A stretch of DNA of 64,000 nt. Source: Gentiana macrophylla (taxonomy: Eukaryota; Streptophyta; Magnoliopsida; Gentianales; Gentianaceae). Shown piece by piece: positions 21,631 to 32,859 of the stretch (position 1 is the stretch's first letter; every line of letters begins with the position of its first letter). The stretch is taken from positions 76,795,491 to 76,859,490 of the forward strand of contig CM047806.1 of the NCBI GenBank assembly GCA_026214975.1. Reading direction: 5' to 3'. The notes beneath the pieces are model-generated. The model was given only the letters and a program-made list of their open reading frames with translations, was not told the DNA's origin and searched no databases. Position numbers and translations under genes: made by a program.

Positions 21631-24034
21631 TGTAATATCTCGATTTTCGAAAAAGGCATTTCAGTCATTTAACGAAAATCAGAATATTAGATTTATTTTA
21701 ATTATTGGAATTAAAGAAAAAAGAAATTAAAGGATTTGTTAATTAAGGAATTAATTAGAATAAGTTTTAATGAGATTAATGGGGAATTAAATTCCCATTA
21801 TTCAGAAATCAGAGAAAAAAAAACAGTTTCACGTGAGAGCAAGGGGCGCAAGTTTGGAAAAAAAGGGGGTGAGGAGACTTTCTCAATTCGAAGCTAATCC
21901 GTTGTTCTTTTCAACTGACACATCAAGAGGAAAATATTCTACGGAAGGAGAGGATCGTTTTGATACCGACAATTAACCGGTTGGAGAAGGTAAGATTTCA
22001 TCTTAGTATAAGTTAGATGTTTTGAGTTTAGGTTGCTTTGATGTTCAAGAATCGTAGTTTGATCAATTCGGTTTGATCAATTTGTAGGTTGAATCGAAAT
22101 CTAGGTCTTTTGGTATTTTGGATCGTTTGTTGCTCGCAATTAAGGTAACAGGGTTTTCATATTGAATGATTGAATGTTTCATAATGTTGGATTGTGTGTT
22201 TTGTTTGTAAATTAAAGTTTATGGGTTGTTGTTGGTTATGTTTGGTGATGATCGAGACCTGTTTTATTGGTGTTCTTGCTATAAACAAAAATCGATGGGA
22301 TTGGCTGGGAATTAATTTTGAGTTCGTACAGGAAAGAAGAAGAAAAAAAAGAAAAAGAAAAGAAAAGAAAGGGCAGGCTGTTTTGGCTTATATAGCCTTT
22401 TTGGATGTTACCCCTTTTGTGTACGTATTTAGGGGCATTATAGTCCATTTTTTTCTTTAGTTGTGGATCAGTTTTGATATGAATTTTCTGAGGAAAAAAA
22501 AAGGGGCAGTTGCTTTAGTTGTAAAGGACGGCAGTGGGTTGCAGGTTTGCAGTGATGGTTAATGTCACTTGATTGGTATTGACTATTTGGTATTGTTTAG
22601 CAAGAATAATAACGGTAGTGATAAAATGGAAATAAATAAACATAAATTAGATGTTATTTGATGTTGTAGGTGGATTGGAAAAATTACAGTTTCAAATATT
22701 GGATTTTTCTTTAATAAATTATGTGATCAACATTTGTGACATTTTTGGGGTTGTGCTATTTATTCCCTTTCGGGAAATATGGAATTGTTATTCTGGTAGA
22801 CAGTGGATTTTGTGGTCAATGGTATTTGATGCTTAATTTGAAGTGTAGTTTTGTCAATGAACTAAAATAAGATTAAATGAAGATGAACAAGCCTCGATTG
22901 AGTTTCTGATGCGTTTAGTTCTGCACCAAGTGGATTTCTTAGGGATGAAACTTGGGACCGTCGGAAAGTTAGGATTGACCTTGTGCTTTGATGAACTAGG
23001 GTTCATCATTGTCTGTGTAATTGCTAGCTTGAGTCTAAGGGTCTAAGAATAGGGAGTAAGGAGCCTTTTCCTGAATGAACTTAGGCGGCTAGCTAATCAC
23101 TTAATAAACGTATTTGACTAGATAAAATGTTAAACATCATGAGAGTTTGGATAGGCACAGTACAATATCGGCAATGTGATGTTTGGCCAAATAAAGTGGA
23201 GATGATCAGTGCCGGATTCTAGACCTGCCAGATAAAGTAGTGATCATTCCGCCGGACAAACTCATGAACGAGGTAGACATTCACCGGTCATCTATCTAGG
23301 GTTGGCCAGACAAAGTGGAATGACTATCTCGGGACCGCTAGAGATTTATCTCGATAGGGTTGCGTCTTTTGTCTTAGTGCATATCTCACTAAGTGTAGTG
23401 CCCTCGCAAACATGCTGTAACAAAGATAAGCTAAGTTAGTAACCCTAAATACCTCATGTTATACTATGAATATAATGTGATAGTTTGATGTAAGATCTTT
23501 AATAACGGATTAATGATAAGGCGACGTTTACTTTCATTATAAAACGTATTATTCAATAGCTTCTACTCGTTACTAAGTACGTATGTACTTACCCGTTATA
23601 TGTTTTGTTTTGAGAAGATGAACATGTTTTTGATGGAGATGAGAACGATGAAGACATATGATGCATGATACTTTTTGTTGAAGTTGTTTTGAAGACTTTC
23701 TTTTATTTCATGTTTTTATTTAAACGATGTTGTTATTTCAAATTGAAGGTTGTTTTTGTTTGGCTCGTTTTAGAAGCCTTTGACGTAAGACTAGATCGTT
23801 TGGTTTCTTTTGGAGGTTGAAACGTTTCAGTTTCTTTCCATTTTGGTTTTAGTGCAGCATTGATTCGTATTCTAGTTGATCTTTAGAATTTTCCCCGAGT
23901 CGTTTTGCTTCCGCATTGTGTTTATGATATATATGATGTAAGGCTTATGTATAATATTAGATTTTATTTGATATTATACATGCCGGGCGTTCTTTTCCGG
24001 ATAAAGACTCGATGTCCGGGAACAGGACGTCACA
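21631..24034 (+). repeat. 3' LTR of the plus-strand Tekay-like element
   Basis: Runs from TGTAATATC to GGACGTCACA, 2404 bp. Its start and its middle (around 22880-23060) align with the split LTR at 29042-36261 (around 30180-30360), so the two belong to one family. A G/A-rich purine run lies at 22336-22375. Small open frames inside it are not supported as genes. Confidence 0.8.
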
Positions 24035-26900
24035 CGGAGTGTCAAAGGATAATTCAGTACATTACAATAGATTCTTGCCCTTATTAATTAACCCTGTAAA
24101 GTTGATGCTGTCCTATTCTCTAATTTCTATATTTATTTAGTCCTTCTGAATCCACTCAACAACTAAAAAAACATATACTGTTTCGAAGACATTTAAAGCT
24201 ATTCTGGGCGACAATGTAAAACAGTCACAAAGAATTATTTATAGTGGAAGATTTACGATATGTAGCTAAAAGCATGATATAAGAGCCTAGTTTTCTTGAA
24301 ATTTATACTATAATGATTCTACTTCATTTCTTTTGAGTATTCTATAATTGTCAACCACACACTCTAATGGAGTGATCCTCCCTAATTCCAGGATCTTTAT
24401 GCTCAAGGAGACATACAATATCATCATAAATTGTTGATCTTCACTCTCTGTGGAGTACTACTTGAGTTGTAGTGCTACTGATTCCTCGTGTGGTACCTCA
24501 TATGCTCATGTTTCTCCTACATAGGTTCTGAAGGATGTTGAGGTTGCCTAATAGAAAGTTTGATAATATTATCATAAACTGTGTTTAGCAATGGTATACA
24601 TCCCATTGGGAAACTAAACCCACTGCCATTGTAGAAAGAGTCCTGGAGGGCTCTTATTTAAAGACAATATTCCGTGCATTATCTTCCCCTCAAGCTCAAT
24701 ATCCAGAAAGAACCTTGTGATTCCTGTCTTACAAAAAAAGTGACGTGGTAGTAGGATAGTAGACTGAAAACCCTGTATCTTTTAAAATACCCCAAAACAT
24801 AGCAATTAACCAGTCTTGAATCCAATTCTCTTTCAGTTGGCTTATAAGTCCTAACCTTAGTTGGACAACCTTTAATATGATTACACCGAATACCGGGTTT
24901 TTCTAATCCATAATTCATATAGGGGTTCAGTTGCTACTATAGTGGGTATTGAATTTAGTGTGTAAGCTGCTAACTTAATTAAGCTTAAATAATGACTGAC
25001 ATCTCATGTATTAGATATAGGCAATTGAAAGCAGATAATCGTCTATGAATGTGACACTATATTGTTGAACATTCCAACATACCGTAGGGAATAGACAACA
25101 AGTGACCATATGCATCGATTCTTAGATGTACTGAGAGTAATCAATACATAATACCCTTGTGTTGGTTTGTTACCCCTTAACACAACCTGCATAGACAAAA
25201 CCATCTGACATATCAAGGGGACTAAAAGTTCCATCTGGAACAAGCTTTATCTTCCTTTTCGAGAAATTTTCCTTAATTCTTATGTCATATCATATAAAAA
25301 CCATTATTAGTTGACTTTGATTTGTGTCTTGGAAAACTAAATGCAGAGTTTCATTAATGGTACAATGGTGTCCATAAAAAACATATTATCACTAAAATCC
25401 AAATGATTAGAACTGATTAATACTGAATACTGGAAAAGACTAAAGATATCAATAATATCGAGATTTGTCCAGTAACGAAATGAAAAACTGAATTCCACCA
25501 TATAGGCAGTCCGATAAGTACTCTCTTCCAAATTCATAAGGTGTACAATCTTTAGTAACAATCTAAGTTTCTGAATAGCCTTAAATTTTAATGTAGTACC
25601 ATCACCCACAAAAAATGTATCATTCAATATCAACATGTGATCTGTAATGCTAACAACTACGTATAGACTCACTTAAGTAAATAACAACACCAGAATCTGT
25701 CCACCAAGTGTGTTGAGGCACATAAATCAACTTAAATCTTGAACAAATCAAAGTGAGAAGCTTAACTTTACTTGCTCACTACGCATTATACATGGAGCAA
25801 CCCTTCACTGTGTGTCCTCCAATAAGTGAAAATGAAACAACTAACATCCTTACGTTGTTTCTTGGCAATTATTGTGGAAAACCAGCAGCTTTAATAGCCT
25901 TAAACTTTAGGGGTCAGAGTCCATAAGGACATGTTTTAAACTTAAATGGTTGAGAAGGACAGTCACTACATGTGTTACTATATTTTTGTACATGTGTTAC
26001 TACACGTGTTACTACATGTTTGTCCTTCTCAACCATTTTAGATTAAAACATGTCATTTACAACCTTTACCCTTAAACTTAAACTTTAATGTGCCATTACC
26101 TTTAATAATGACTATGTGTAACACTTTCTAATTGCTCAAATTTCAATCCTTCCACATGTTGCACACGATGACAAATAAATTAGTTCAAGTCTCCCCTTTC
26201 CTTATGTCACTTATAATTCACATTTAATTTACCATACTTTGCAGGAAGAGAAAGAAAGACAAAATGCACTACAAGGCTATCACTGATATTTAAATCAAAT
26301 ACCTGAAATTTCAGAAATCCGATGATCCATTTTCAGAATGTGCCCCCTTATGTTTCATTAGCCCTAATATATATCTTATAAAGTCTAGCTTAGACAGGAC
26401 AAAGTCTACCTCGCCTTTCTCTTGACGAACATTGTGCAACTCCCTTAATTACAAAATTCCTTAATGTCACCATAGTCCTTATACCACTTCTAAGAACATC
26501 TGGATTGGTTTCCTTAATGATTACAAGACTCAATCTCTTTGATCATTTTCACTTCTGAAAGTACAAGTTTAGTTGCTTGTGTTATCCTATCTAAAAGGTT
26601 TAATAAGATGATCAAACATAAATGTCAAGTCTACTTCTATAACTCCAGCTAGGCCATTAGTGGAGGAATGTAATATTTGAATGAACAAATATATTTTGAA
26701 ACAGGATTCAAAATTTGTGATAAAAAAAAAAATTTAGATACACTTCATTTCATTTGAATACTCTATAATTGTCGGCCACAAACTCTTAAAACAATTCAAT
26801 CGTTAATCGTAGAGGATCTCATTGATTGATCACTACATTTCTAGGGTAGAAGTTACATGTACCTAATAATCTTTTGAAAACCATTACAATCCAAAGACTT
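24035..26900 (-). mobile_element. Decayed minus-strand Ty1-copia element
   Basis: The minus frame at 25337-25672 keeps the pattern VGDGTTLKFKAIQKLRLLL, then FSLFQ, typical of the copia protease/pre-integrase interval. The frame at 24679-24918 keeps GCPTKVRTYKP and LDSR, typical of the end of copia integrase. Direct repeats at about 24309-24400 and 26738-26830, both with TATTCTATAATTGTC or close to it, look like LTR remnants, which would make the element internally shortened. The remaining sequence, including 26055-26735 apart from the foldback, shows no other recognisable gene. Confidence 0.55.
25928..26054. mobile_element. Foldback element (MITE-like)
   Basis: A 127-bp inverted repeat: the left arm starts GACATGTTTTAAAC and includes AAATGGTTGAGAAGGACA; the right arm carries the complement and ends AAAACATGTC. 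The loop region repeats ACATGTGTTACTA about three times. I could not fix a target duplication. Confidence 0.75.
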
Positions 26901-26917
26901 CTTTCTTTTGTATTGCC

Positions 26918-26918
<1 letters not shown>

Positions 26919-26953
<35 letters not shown>
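26919..26953 (+). repeat. Poly-A tract, 35 A
   Basis: An uninterrupted A run about 36 bp beyond the stop codon of the BBE-like gene. In the sense of that gene it is poly-T, so it is not a retroposition tail of the gene. It may be the tail of something inserted on the plus strand or simple slippage. Confidence 0.9.
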
Positions 26954-26958
<5 letters not shown>

Positions 26959-26989
26959 TGTAAAACTGGCCGCATGCTAAATCGTTCCA

Positions 26990-28648
26990 TCACATTGGAA
27001 AATTTTGTTTGCCAATAGGCAAAGGGGGAATGCCTTGTTGATGCTTAAAGATATTTAGTGGATCGATTAGAGTTTTAACATGAACTAATCTATCATAATT
27101 ACTCAAGAAATACTTTTCACCCCAAGCTCTAGCCTTCTCTACAGCATCTTCAGAGGGATTCTTTCCCGGCATAACTAAGTTGTCCATTTGTCCCAGGTCG
27201 AAATCTATGTAGTTTATGTAGGCCAACCTCGGTGATCCCGAAACGTAAGGTGTCATCAAATCGTAGAATCCTCGAATCCAGTCTATGTATTCTTTGCTTT
27301 TATCATCGTCTTCCTCTTGCCATTCCACCAGATACTGGATAGTAAATAGGTTTCCTGTTCTGTGTGGAAAAGGGATGGATTCACTGCTGATATTTTGCAT
27401 GATCCCGCCGTATGGATCCAAGATTACATACCCTTTTGGCTCTTTCTCTAGTGTTTTAATGGCGGAGATTATTCCTGTTTTTGGAAGGGTAGATTTAACG
27501 TAATCCGATTTAGCTTTAAAAAAGTTTTTAATAGGATTGAAACGATCGGTCAGTAGATTTGAGACCGACCGTCCAGTTGGATCGAATCCAGAAAAATAAA
27601 CCACGGATTCGATCCAGCTCATTTCCTTGCACTCGTTTTCTCTGAGTTTTAGGTGTGGAAATACAGAGCTTAATATAGACATGGCTTCTTTTTTAGTACC
27701 AAGGTAGAACCCCTTGAATGTGGCTGATATTCCGGGAGTCATTGCTCCGGGCAAACCGGCACCAACAAAACATGATAAATAGAAGCTTTCCGGCAGCACG
27801 GGTGCTATGTGCTGCCACTTGTAGACCAAACCGGGGACCTTAACCGCCGGTCTTGACACCACAAACGCCGTCACCACTTGAGGCACTTCCACGAGTTTAA
27901 TCTTCCATGCATAAACAATTCCCCATACGCCGCCACCTCCCCCTCGAATAGCCCAAAATACTTCCTCTCCCATGGTCTTCCGGTCCATGATGCGTCCTTC
28001 CGCATCAATAAGAATCGCATCGACAACATTATCAGCAGCTAACCCATACTTCCGGGACAACAAACCAAAACCACCGCCGGAGATATGGCCGCCAATCCCG
28101 ACAGTAGGACAAGAACCCGCGGAGAAACCAAGGACTTTGCTTGCCTCGGAAATGGCGTAATATGTTTGTCCTAAAGTTGCACCTCCTTCCACCCACGCCA
28201 CATGTGATTCCAAATCCACGGACACGTTGTCCATATTCATGAGATCGATTATCACAAAAGGCGAACCGGCGACGGAAGAAGTGGCCTCATAACTATGTCC
28301 ACCACACCTCACTCTTATTTCCAGAGAGCATTTTCGACAGCATTGAACGGCCTTCACCACCTGATCTTTGTTGTCCGGCATTATTATGGCTGCTGGTTTT
28401 GGTAGGGAGATTTTCGCAAACCGAAGATTCTGTATGGAGAAATCAAGCAGGTTGTAGTACATAAAATCGTAGTTATCAGAATTTGCAGGGAGCATAGTGA
28501 AATTGGCAATGTTGTTCCCACCCAAACATGTGGCGATACATGTTTTATTATCTGCTGCATCCCCACAAGAAATTTCTAGAATTATTACAAGTAAAAAGAT
28601 TGATAGAATTAGCTGCCCAAATTTTGATTGCTGCTTTGAGTTTTCCAT
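26990..28648 (-). CDS. BBE-like FAD-linked oxidase (reticuline-oxidase-like)
   Basis: A single-exon gene, 552 codons from the chosen Met at 28648; the frame is open 12 codons further up (28684), but the later Met puts a hydrophobic signal peptide (about residues 10-30, LILSIFLLVIILEI) at the N-terminus. Numbering from the upstream Met: FAD-binding domain about 90-265, substrate/BBE domain to the end. Both FAD attachment residues are present: His130 in CGGHSYE and Cys192 in SCPTVGIGGH. Tyr132 and Val195 match Tyr106 and Val169 of Eschscholzia BBE. However, the BBE base Glu417 is Gln450 here and His459 is Tyr492 (YINYIDFDLG). The C-terminal BBE motif DPLNIFKHQQGIPP is intact. Length and intronless form are normal for the family. 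The product is probably secreted or vacuolar and oxidises an alkaloid, monolignol or sugar; I infer it is not a true berberine bridge enzyme. Confidence 0.93.
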   Translation of the reverse strand: MENSKQQSKFGQLILSIFLLVIILEISCGDAADNKTCIATCLGGNNIANFTMLPANSDNYDFMYYNLLDFSIQNLRFAKISLPKPAAIIMPDNKDQVVKAVQCCRKCSLEIRVRCGGHSYEATSSVAGSPFVIIDLMNMDNVSVDLESHVAWVEGGATLGQTYYAISEASKVLGFSAGSCPTVGIGGHISGGGFGLLSRKYGLAADNVVDAILIDAEGRIMDRKTMGEEVFWAIRGGGGGVWGIVYAWKIKLVEVPQVVTAFVVSRPAVKVPGLVYKWQHIAPVLPESFYLSCFVGAGLPGAMTPGISATFKGFYLGTKKEAMSILSSVFPHLKLRENECKEMSWIESVVYFSGFDPTGRSVSNLLTDRFNPIKNFFKAKSDYVKSTLPKTGIISAIKTLEKEPKGYVILDPYGGIMQNISSESIPFPHRTGNLFTIQYLVEWQEEDDDKSKEYIDWIRGFYDLMTPYVSGSPRLAYINYIDFDLGQMDNLVMPGKNPSEDAVEKARAWGEKYFLSNYDRLVHVKTLIDPLNIFKHQQGIPPLPIGKQNFPM

Positions 28649-28890
28649 TAAGTACAACTTTTGAATTAATTTTGATGGCCTCATTCATGAGCAAGTTGAA
28701 TAAGTATTTGTCAATTGGTAATGTATTACAAGGAAGCTTGAAAATGATCAAAAGACAAGTGGACAAGAACAAAACGATAGAGTAAAAGAGTCCAAAAATA
28801 TCATGGTCATAACTTTGCCGGCCAAATATTTTCTGTGCAATAACGTTTTCCCATTATTATTCTAACCAATACTCTACTAAAGATGTTAGC

Positions 28891-28897
28891 TTATATA
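28891..28897 (-). promoter_or_regulatory. Candidate TATA box of the BBE-like gene
   Basis: The minus strand reads CCTATATAAGC about 245 bp upstream of the chosen start codon. This would give a 5' UTR of roughly 210 bases. The region is AT-rich, so the match could be chance. Confidence 0.4.
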
Positions 28898-30986
28898 GGA
28901 TATAATATATAGCATATTCGATGCCTCTTATATGTTCACGTCAAAATGTCACATTACTTATTGACTTAATAGTTCCTGTCAATATTATGGCTCAACATGT
29001 CGATCTTTTAGACTAAATCTAGTTGTATTGATGCTACGGGCCATAACATCCCGTCTTTTCAGAAAAAGACAAAAAAGTCTTTTAACAAAAATTCAGATTT
29101 TTGTTTTATTTAATTAAATGATTTAAAGTATATATATATATATATATATATATTCGAAATATATATATTTAAAAGGGTTTAATGGGATTAAGACATAATT
29201 CATAATCATCCGGTTAGGGCGCCGGATTCCCTGCCCTATAGGGAGCTCGTAATAACTTCTTGGGGAGTTATTTTCTACAAGTAAACCTCCCACTTAATTG
29301 AGGGAGTTATGAGAATGTGTTTTAAGAAGAACGTTTAAACTCCTCTGAAGAAAAATAGAAAAAGGAAAAGCAAAGAAGAATTCTTTCAATTTCTCTCTAG
29401 TTCTTGGTCGGTTTTCAGAATCCTTTGAAGATTCAGAATCAGCGGTAAGAGAGGATCGTTTTGGTAGTAAGGTTTCAGAGCTTCGTAAAGGTATGGTTTT
29501 GGATCTAAATCTTGAATCATGAAGATTAGATCTTGTTTTGGTGTTCTAGTTGATCAATTCGTAGTTTAGATTGTTTAGAAACCTTTGATCACAATTAATT
29601 TAGATTTAATTGTTGATCAATTAGGTTTTAGTTGAAGTTTGCTGAAGAGTGTTGCAGTCCTTCTTGTGGTGTTGTTTGGTTTTGCTTGCTTTTAAGGTAA
29701 GAGGCTCTTCCTAATGTTTAATTAAGGTTTTATGGTGTTAAGGTTATGTTTTGGATATGATTTGGGGTTAGAAATCATACTAGTTGTTGTTTTTGTAATA
29801 CTAGGTGTTATAGAATGTTTAGAACCTGTTTTGGTGCTATTTGGATGTATATTTTGGTGTTAGACTTGGTTGGTTTTGAGTAGAAGTGCAGAAAACTGCA
29901 TGTAGTGCAGTTTTTGCCCAGTTTTGGTGCCCCCAACCCTTTTGGCGCCCCCTGACCTATTCAGAGAGTTCTGTGAACTCTCTGAAGCAGTTTTGGCGTG
30001 CCCCAAAGGCTTTGGCACCCCACAAACCTGAACAGAGAGTTTAGAGGAGTCTCTGATGCATTTTGACGCACGCCAAAGATGTTGGCGCCCCCCAACACAG
30101 TCTAAATGTTGTTTTGAGTGCTTTAAGCTACGAAATGGGTTCTAAATGTTATCTCTTGATCTTATAACACTAAATGAACATGAACACGCATTGATTAAGT
30201 TTCTGATGCGTTTAGTTCCGGCACCGAATGTACTCTTCAAAGGAGTTGAAGTTCGGGACCGTCGGAAGAGTATGATTGGCTTGTGTTTTGGTGAATTAGT
30301 ATTCATCAATGTCCGTGTATGTGTTAGGCCTTGTCCGTGTCTAGTGGTCAGAGTAGTAGAAGTGAGGGAGCTTACTTGAAAATACTTAGGTGTCTAGTTA
30401 ACAATTAATAATAAACGTATGAGTGTTGTAAGGCACTTGGCTATATCGCGATGTGTGGGCGGTCAGATAAAGTGAATAACTCTGCTGGCCTATAAATGGC
30501 TAAATGGTAGGGGACTTCACCGAACGTGTACACTATCGGTTCTTATCCTGTGGCTATCGGTGTGATCCACTGATAGGTTGCAAACGATACCTCGTGGTGG
30601 GTAACACCATGCATTGTGCCCTTGAGTGCCGATGTAACAAAGATAAGTTAAGCTAGAAACAGTTAGTAATGACATGTTGATGAGCATGAAGTGAATCCTA
30701 GAGTTGTGTCGGTCACACAAAGATAACTAAATAATAATAATATGAACCTTTCGTTGTAAGACTTAATTATACATTAGCTTCTTCTTCTTGCTAAGTACCT
30801 TGTACTTACCTCAATTGCATATGTTGTTTTGTGTGTTTTTGGGGTGAGAAGACGAACAGGTTAGCCTTGAGCTCGTTGAGAAGTTCGATGATGATTTTGA
30901 TGACGCTGATGCCATGTTGATGCTTTCTTTCACTTTTCTATTAAAGATTGTACTAGATTATGTTGTAGATTTTTTAAATAACTTGT

Positions 30987-31338
30987 TGTGGAAATATTAC
31001 AAATTACTTCAAAGAGATCATTGAAGTTCAAAGAGGTGCCCAAAGACCTCGGGAGAGTTCGTGACAGATATTTTGTACACTTTATTTAATTATAAAAGAC
31101 ATATTAATTGTGATACATATAAACAATTAATATGTCAAACTCTAATTTACTTTATGTCATAGACATAGCTTTTACTTTTACTTTTGCATGCTTGCCGCCC
31201 ACATCTACATACTCAAGTGGCCGCTCAAGCTAGCTTGCTAGTCTCTCTCAATTGTATCTATTTATACACCTCTCATATCAATGAATAAACTAAGTTGAAG
31301 TTTACTCTTGTGTTTATCACATTCTCAAACTCTCTTCA
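30987..31338 (+). repeat. 5' LTR of the copia element
   Basis: 352 bp. Differences from the 3' LTR cluster in the first 80 bases; the other 270 differ at only a few positions. Confidence 0.92.
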
Positions 31339-31350
31339 TGGTATCGAGCC
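31339..31350 (+). other. Primer binding site of the copia element
   Basis: TGGTATCGAGCC lies immediately after the LTR. It resembles the initiator-Met site TGGTATCAGAGC with a small internal change. Confidence 0.75.
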
Positions 31351-31399
31351 TTCTTGAGTTCTAAAATCCATTTGCAAAACTCGGTTCCTTTTCGTAAAA

Positions 31400-32859
31400 A
31401 TGTCAACATTATCTCGAAGTTTCATCTTCCTCAAGACTCACAATTTGCCTCAGTGATCGATAATCGAACACTCTTCTTTTACAAATCATAAACTTGATGG
31501 TAACAATTACTTGCTATGGTCAAGGTCTATGAAAATGTATATCTCCGGCCAGGGCAAGATGGGATATCTGTGCAGTTCCAAACTCCGCCTTCACCGAAAT
31601 CGACCCCAAGTTTGAAGCATGGGACACAGAAAATAACCAAGTCATGACCATCCTCACGAGGTCTATGACAAAAGAGATCAGTGAGAACTTCATGATGTAT
31701 GACACTGCTAAGGAAATCTGGGATAATGCCAGAGACCTTTACTCAAAAAAGGACAATACATCTGAAGTCTATGAACTCGAAGCTCAGATTCAAAATTGCA
31801 GACAAGGAGATATGTCTGTAACTCAATATTTCAATCAACTATCTAAGGCATGGCAACACATAGATATGTTGGAAACTCACACTGAATGATGATGTCAAGG
31901 ATGCTGCTCTATATAAAGACATCATAGAAAAGAAGAGAGTATTCAAGTTCCTCACTGGACTGAATCCTACTCTTGATGATGTTAGAGGTAGAATTCTAGC
32001 TACTAAACCTCTCCCAAATCTCAAATCCATGTTTGCTGAGGTCAAACATGAGGAAAGCAGGAGGAAAGTGATGCTACTGAACTCCCCTGCTGACAACCCT
32101 ACTGAGAGTGCCACCCTGCTGACTGTCAGGAACCCTACTGAAGCTTACAGGAAGCCTACTGATAAAACTGGGAAGCTGTTCTGTGACCACTGCAAACGCA
32201 CAAATCACACCAAGGACACTTGCTGGAAACTACATGGCAAGCCTAACTCCTCCAAGACCTCAAGACCTGCCAAGGAAAGTCAGGGCAGACACATAAGTGA
32301 GGAAGAAGATGACAACAGGTTGAATGCACAGCTTGCTGCATTCAAAGCCTTCCTAACTCAACAAAAGGAAGGTAGTCACTCTACTGACATAGCCTCTCAT
32401 GCCAGTACAGGTAAATTCTACTCATCTATTAGTAATGAAACCTGGATTGTTGACTCTGGGGCCTCATCCCATATGACTGGTAATAAAAATCTCATTACTC
32501 AACTTATGCCATGTCCCCAAATTCACAATATTAAGACTGCTGATGGATCTATTTCTAGTGCAAAAGGTTTTGGTAAGGTGCAGCTTACTAATAAGATATG
32601 CCTGCAGGATGTCCTATTTGTTCCAAAATTAGATTGCAATCTCATATCTGTCAGTAAACTTACTAAAGATTTGAAATGGACTGTTGTTTTTAATGAGAAT
32701 CAGTGCACATTCCAGGATCATTCCTCAAAGGCAGTGATTGGGACTGCTAAACCTTGCTCAGGATTGTTTGTGGTCAACCCTCCAAGACAGACAGATCAAG
32801 ACTCGAATCGCTTTCGACTGCACTCAAAACCTAGACAATATCATGTTATGGCATTATAG
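31400..32859 (+). pseudogene. Ty1-copia gag and protease
   Basis: Gag (UBN2-type) spans about 31440-32030 in more than one frame: 31644-31889 shows TAKEIWDNARDLYSKKDN and ends early in a stop. The frame 32029-32859 holds a perfect CCHC knuckle (Cys52, Cys55, His60, Cys65 of that frame: CDHCKRTNHTKDTC), then the retroviral-type aspartic protease active site in TWIVDSGASSHMTGN. A pre-integrase segment follows. At least two frameshifts are needed to connect the parts. Confidence 0.85.

Noticed and set aside
22194..22460. 88-codon plus frame in a Tekay-like LTR
   Set aside because: Lies within an LTR and depends on a purine-rich run (Lys/Arg stretch); no domain.
20017..24048. CGGAGTGT at 20023 and 24035 as a target duplication of the plus-strand Tekay-like element
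   Set aside because: The element is 5'-truncated at about 20167 and has no left LTR, so the match cannot be a true duplication; likely coincidence.
26919..26953. Poly-A next to the intronless BBE-like gene as a sign of retroposition
   Set aside because: The A run is on the plus strand, i.e. poly-T in the gene sense, and BBE-like genes are commonly intronless.
30146..30379. 77-codon plus frame
   Set aside because: Lies in a block shared by two LTRs of the same Tekay-like family, where the other copy is not open; non-coding LTR sequence.
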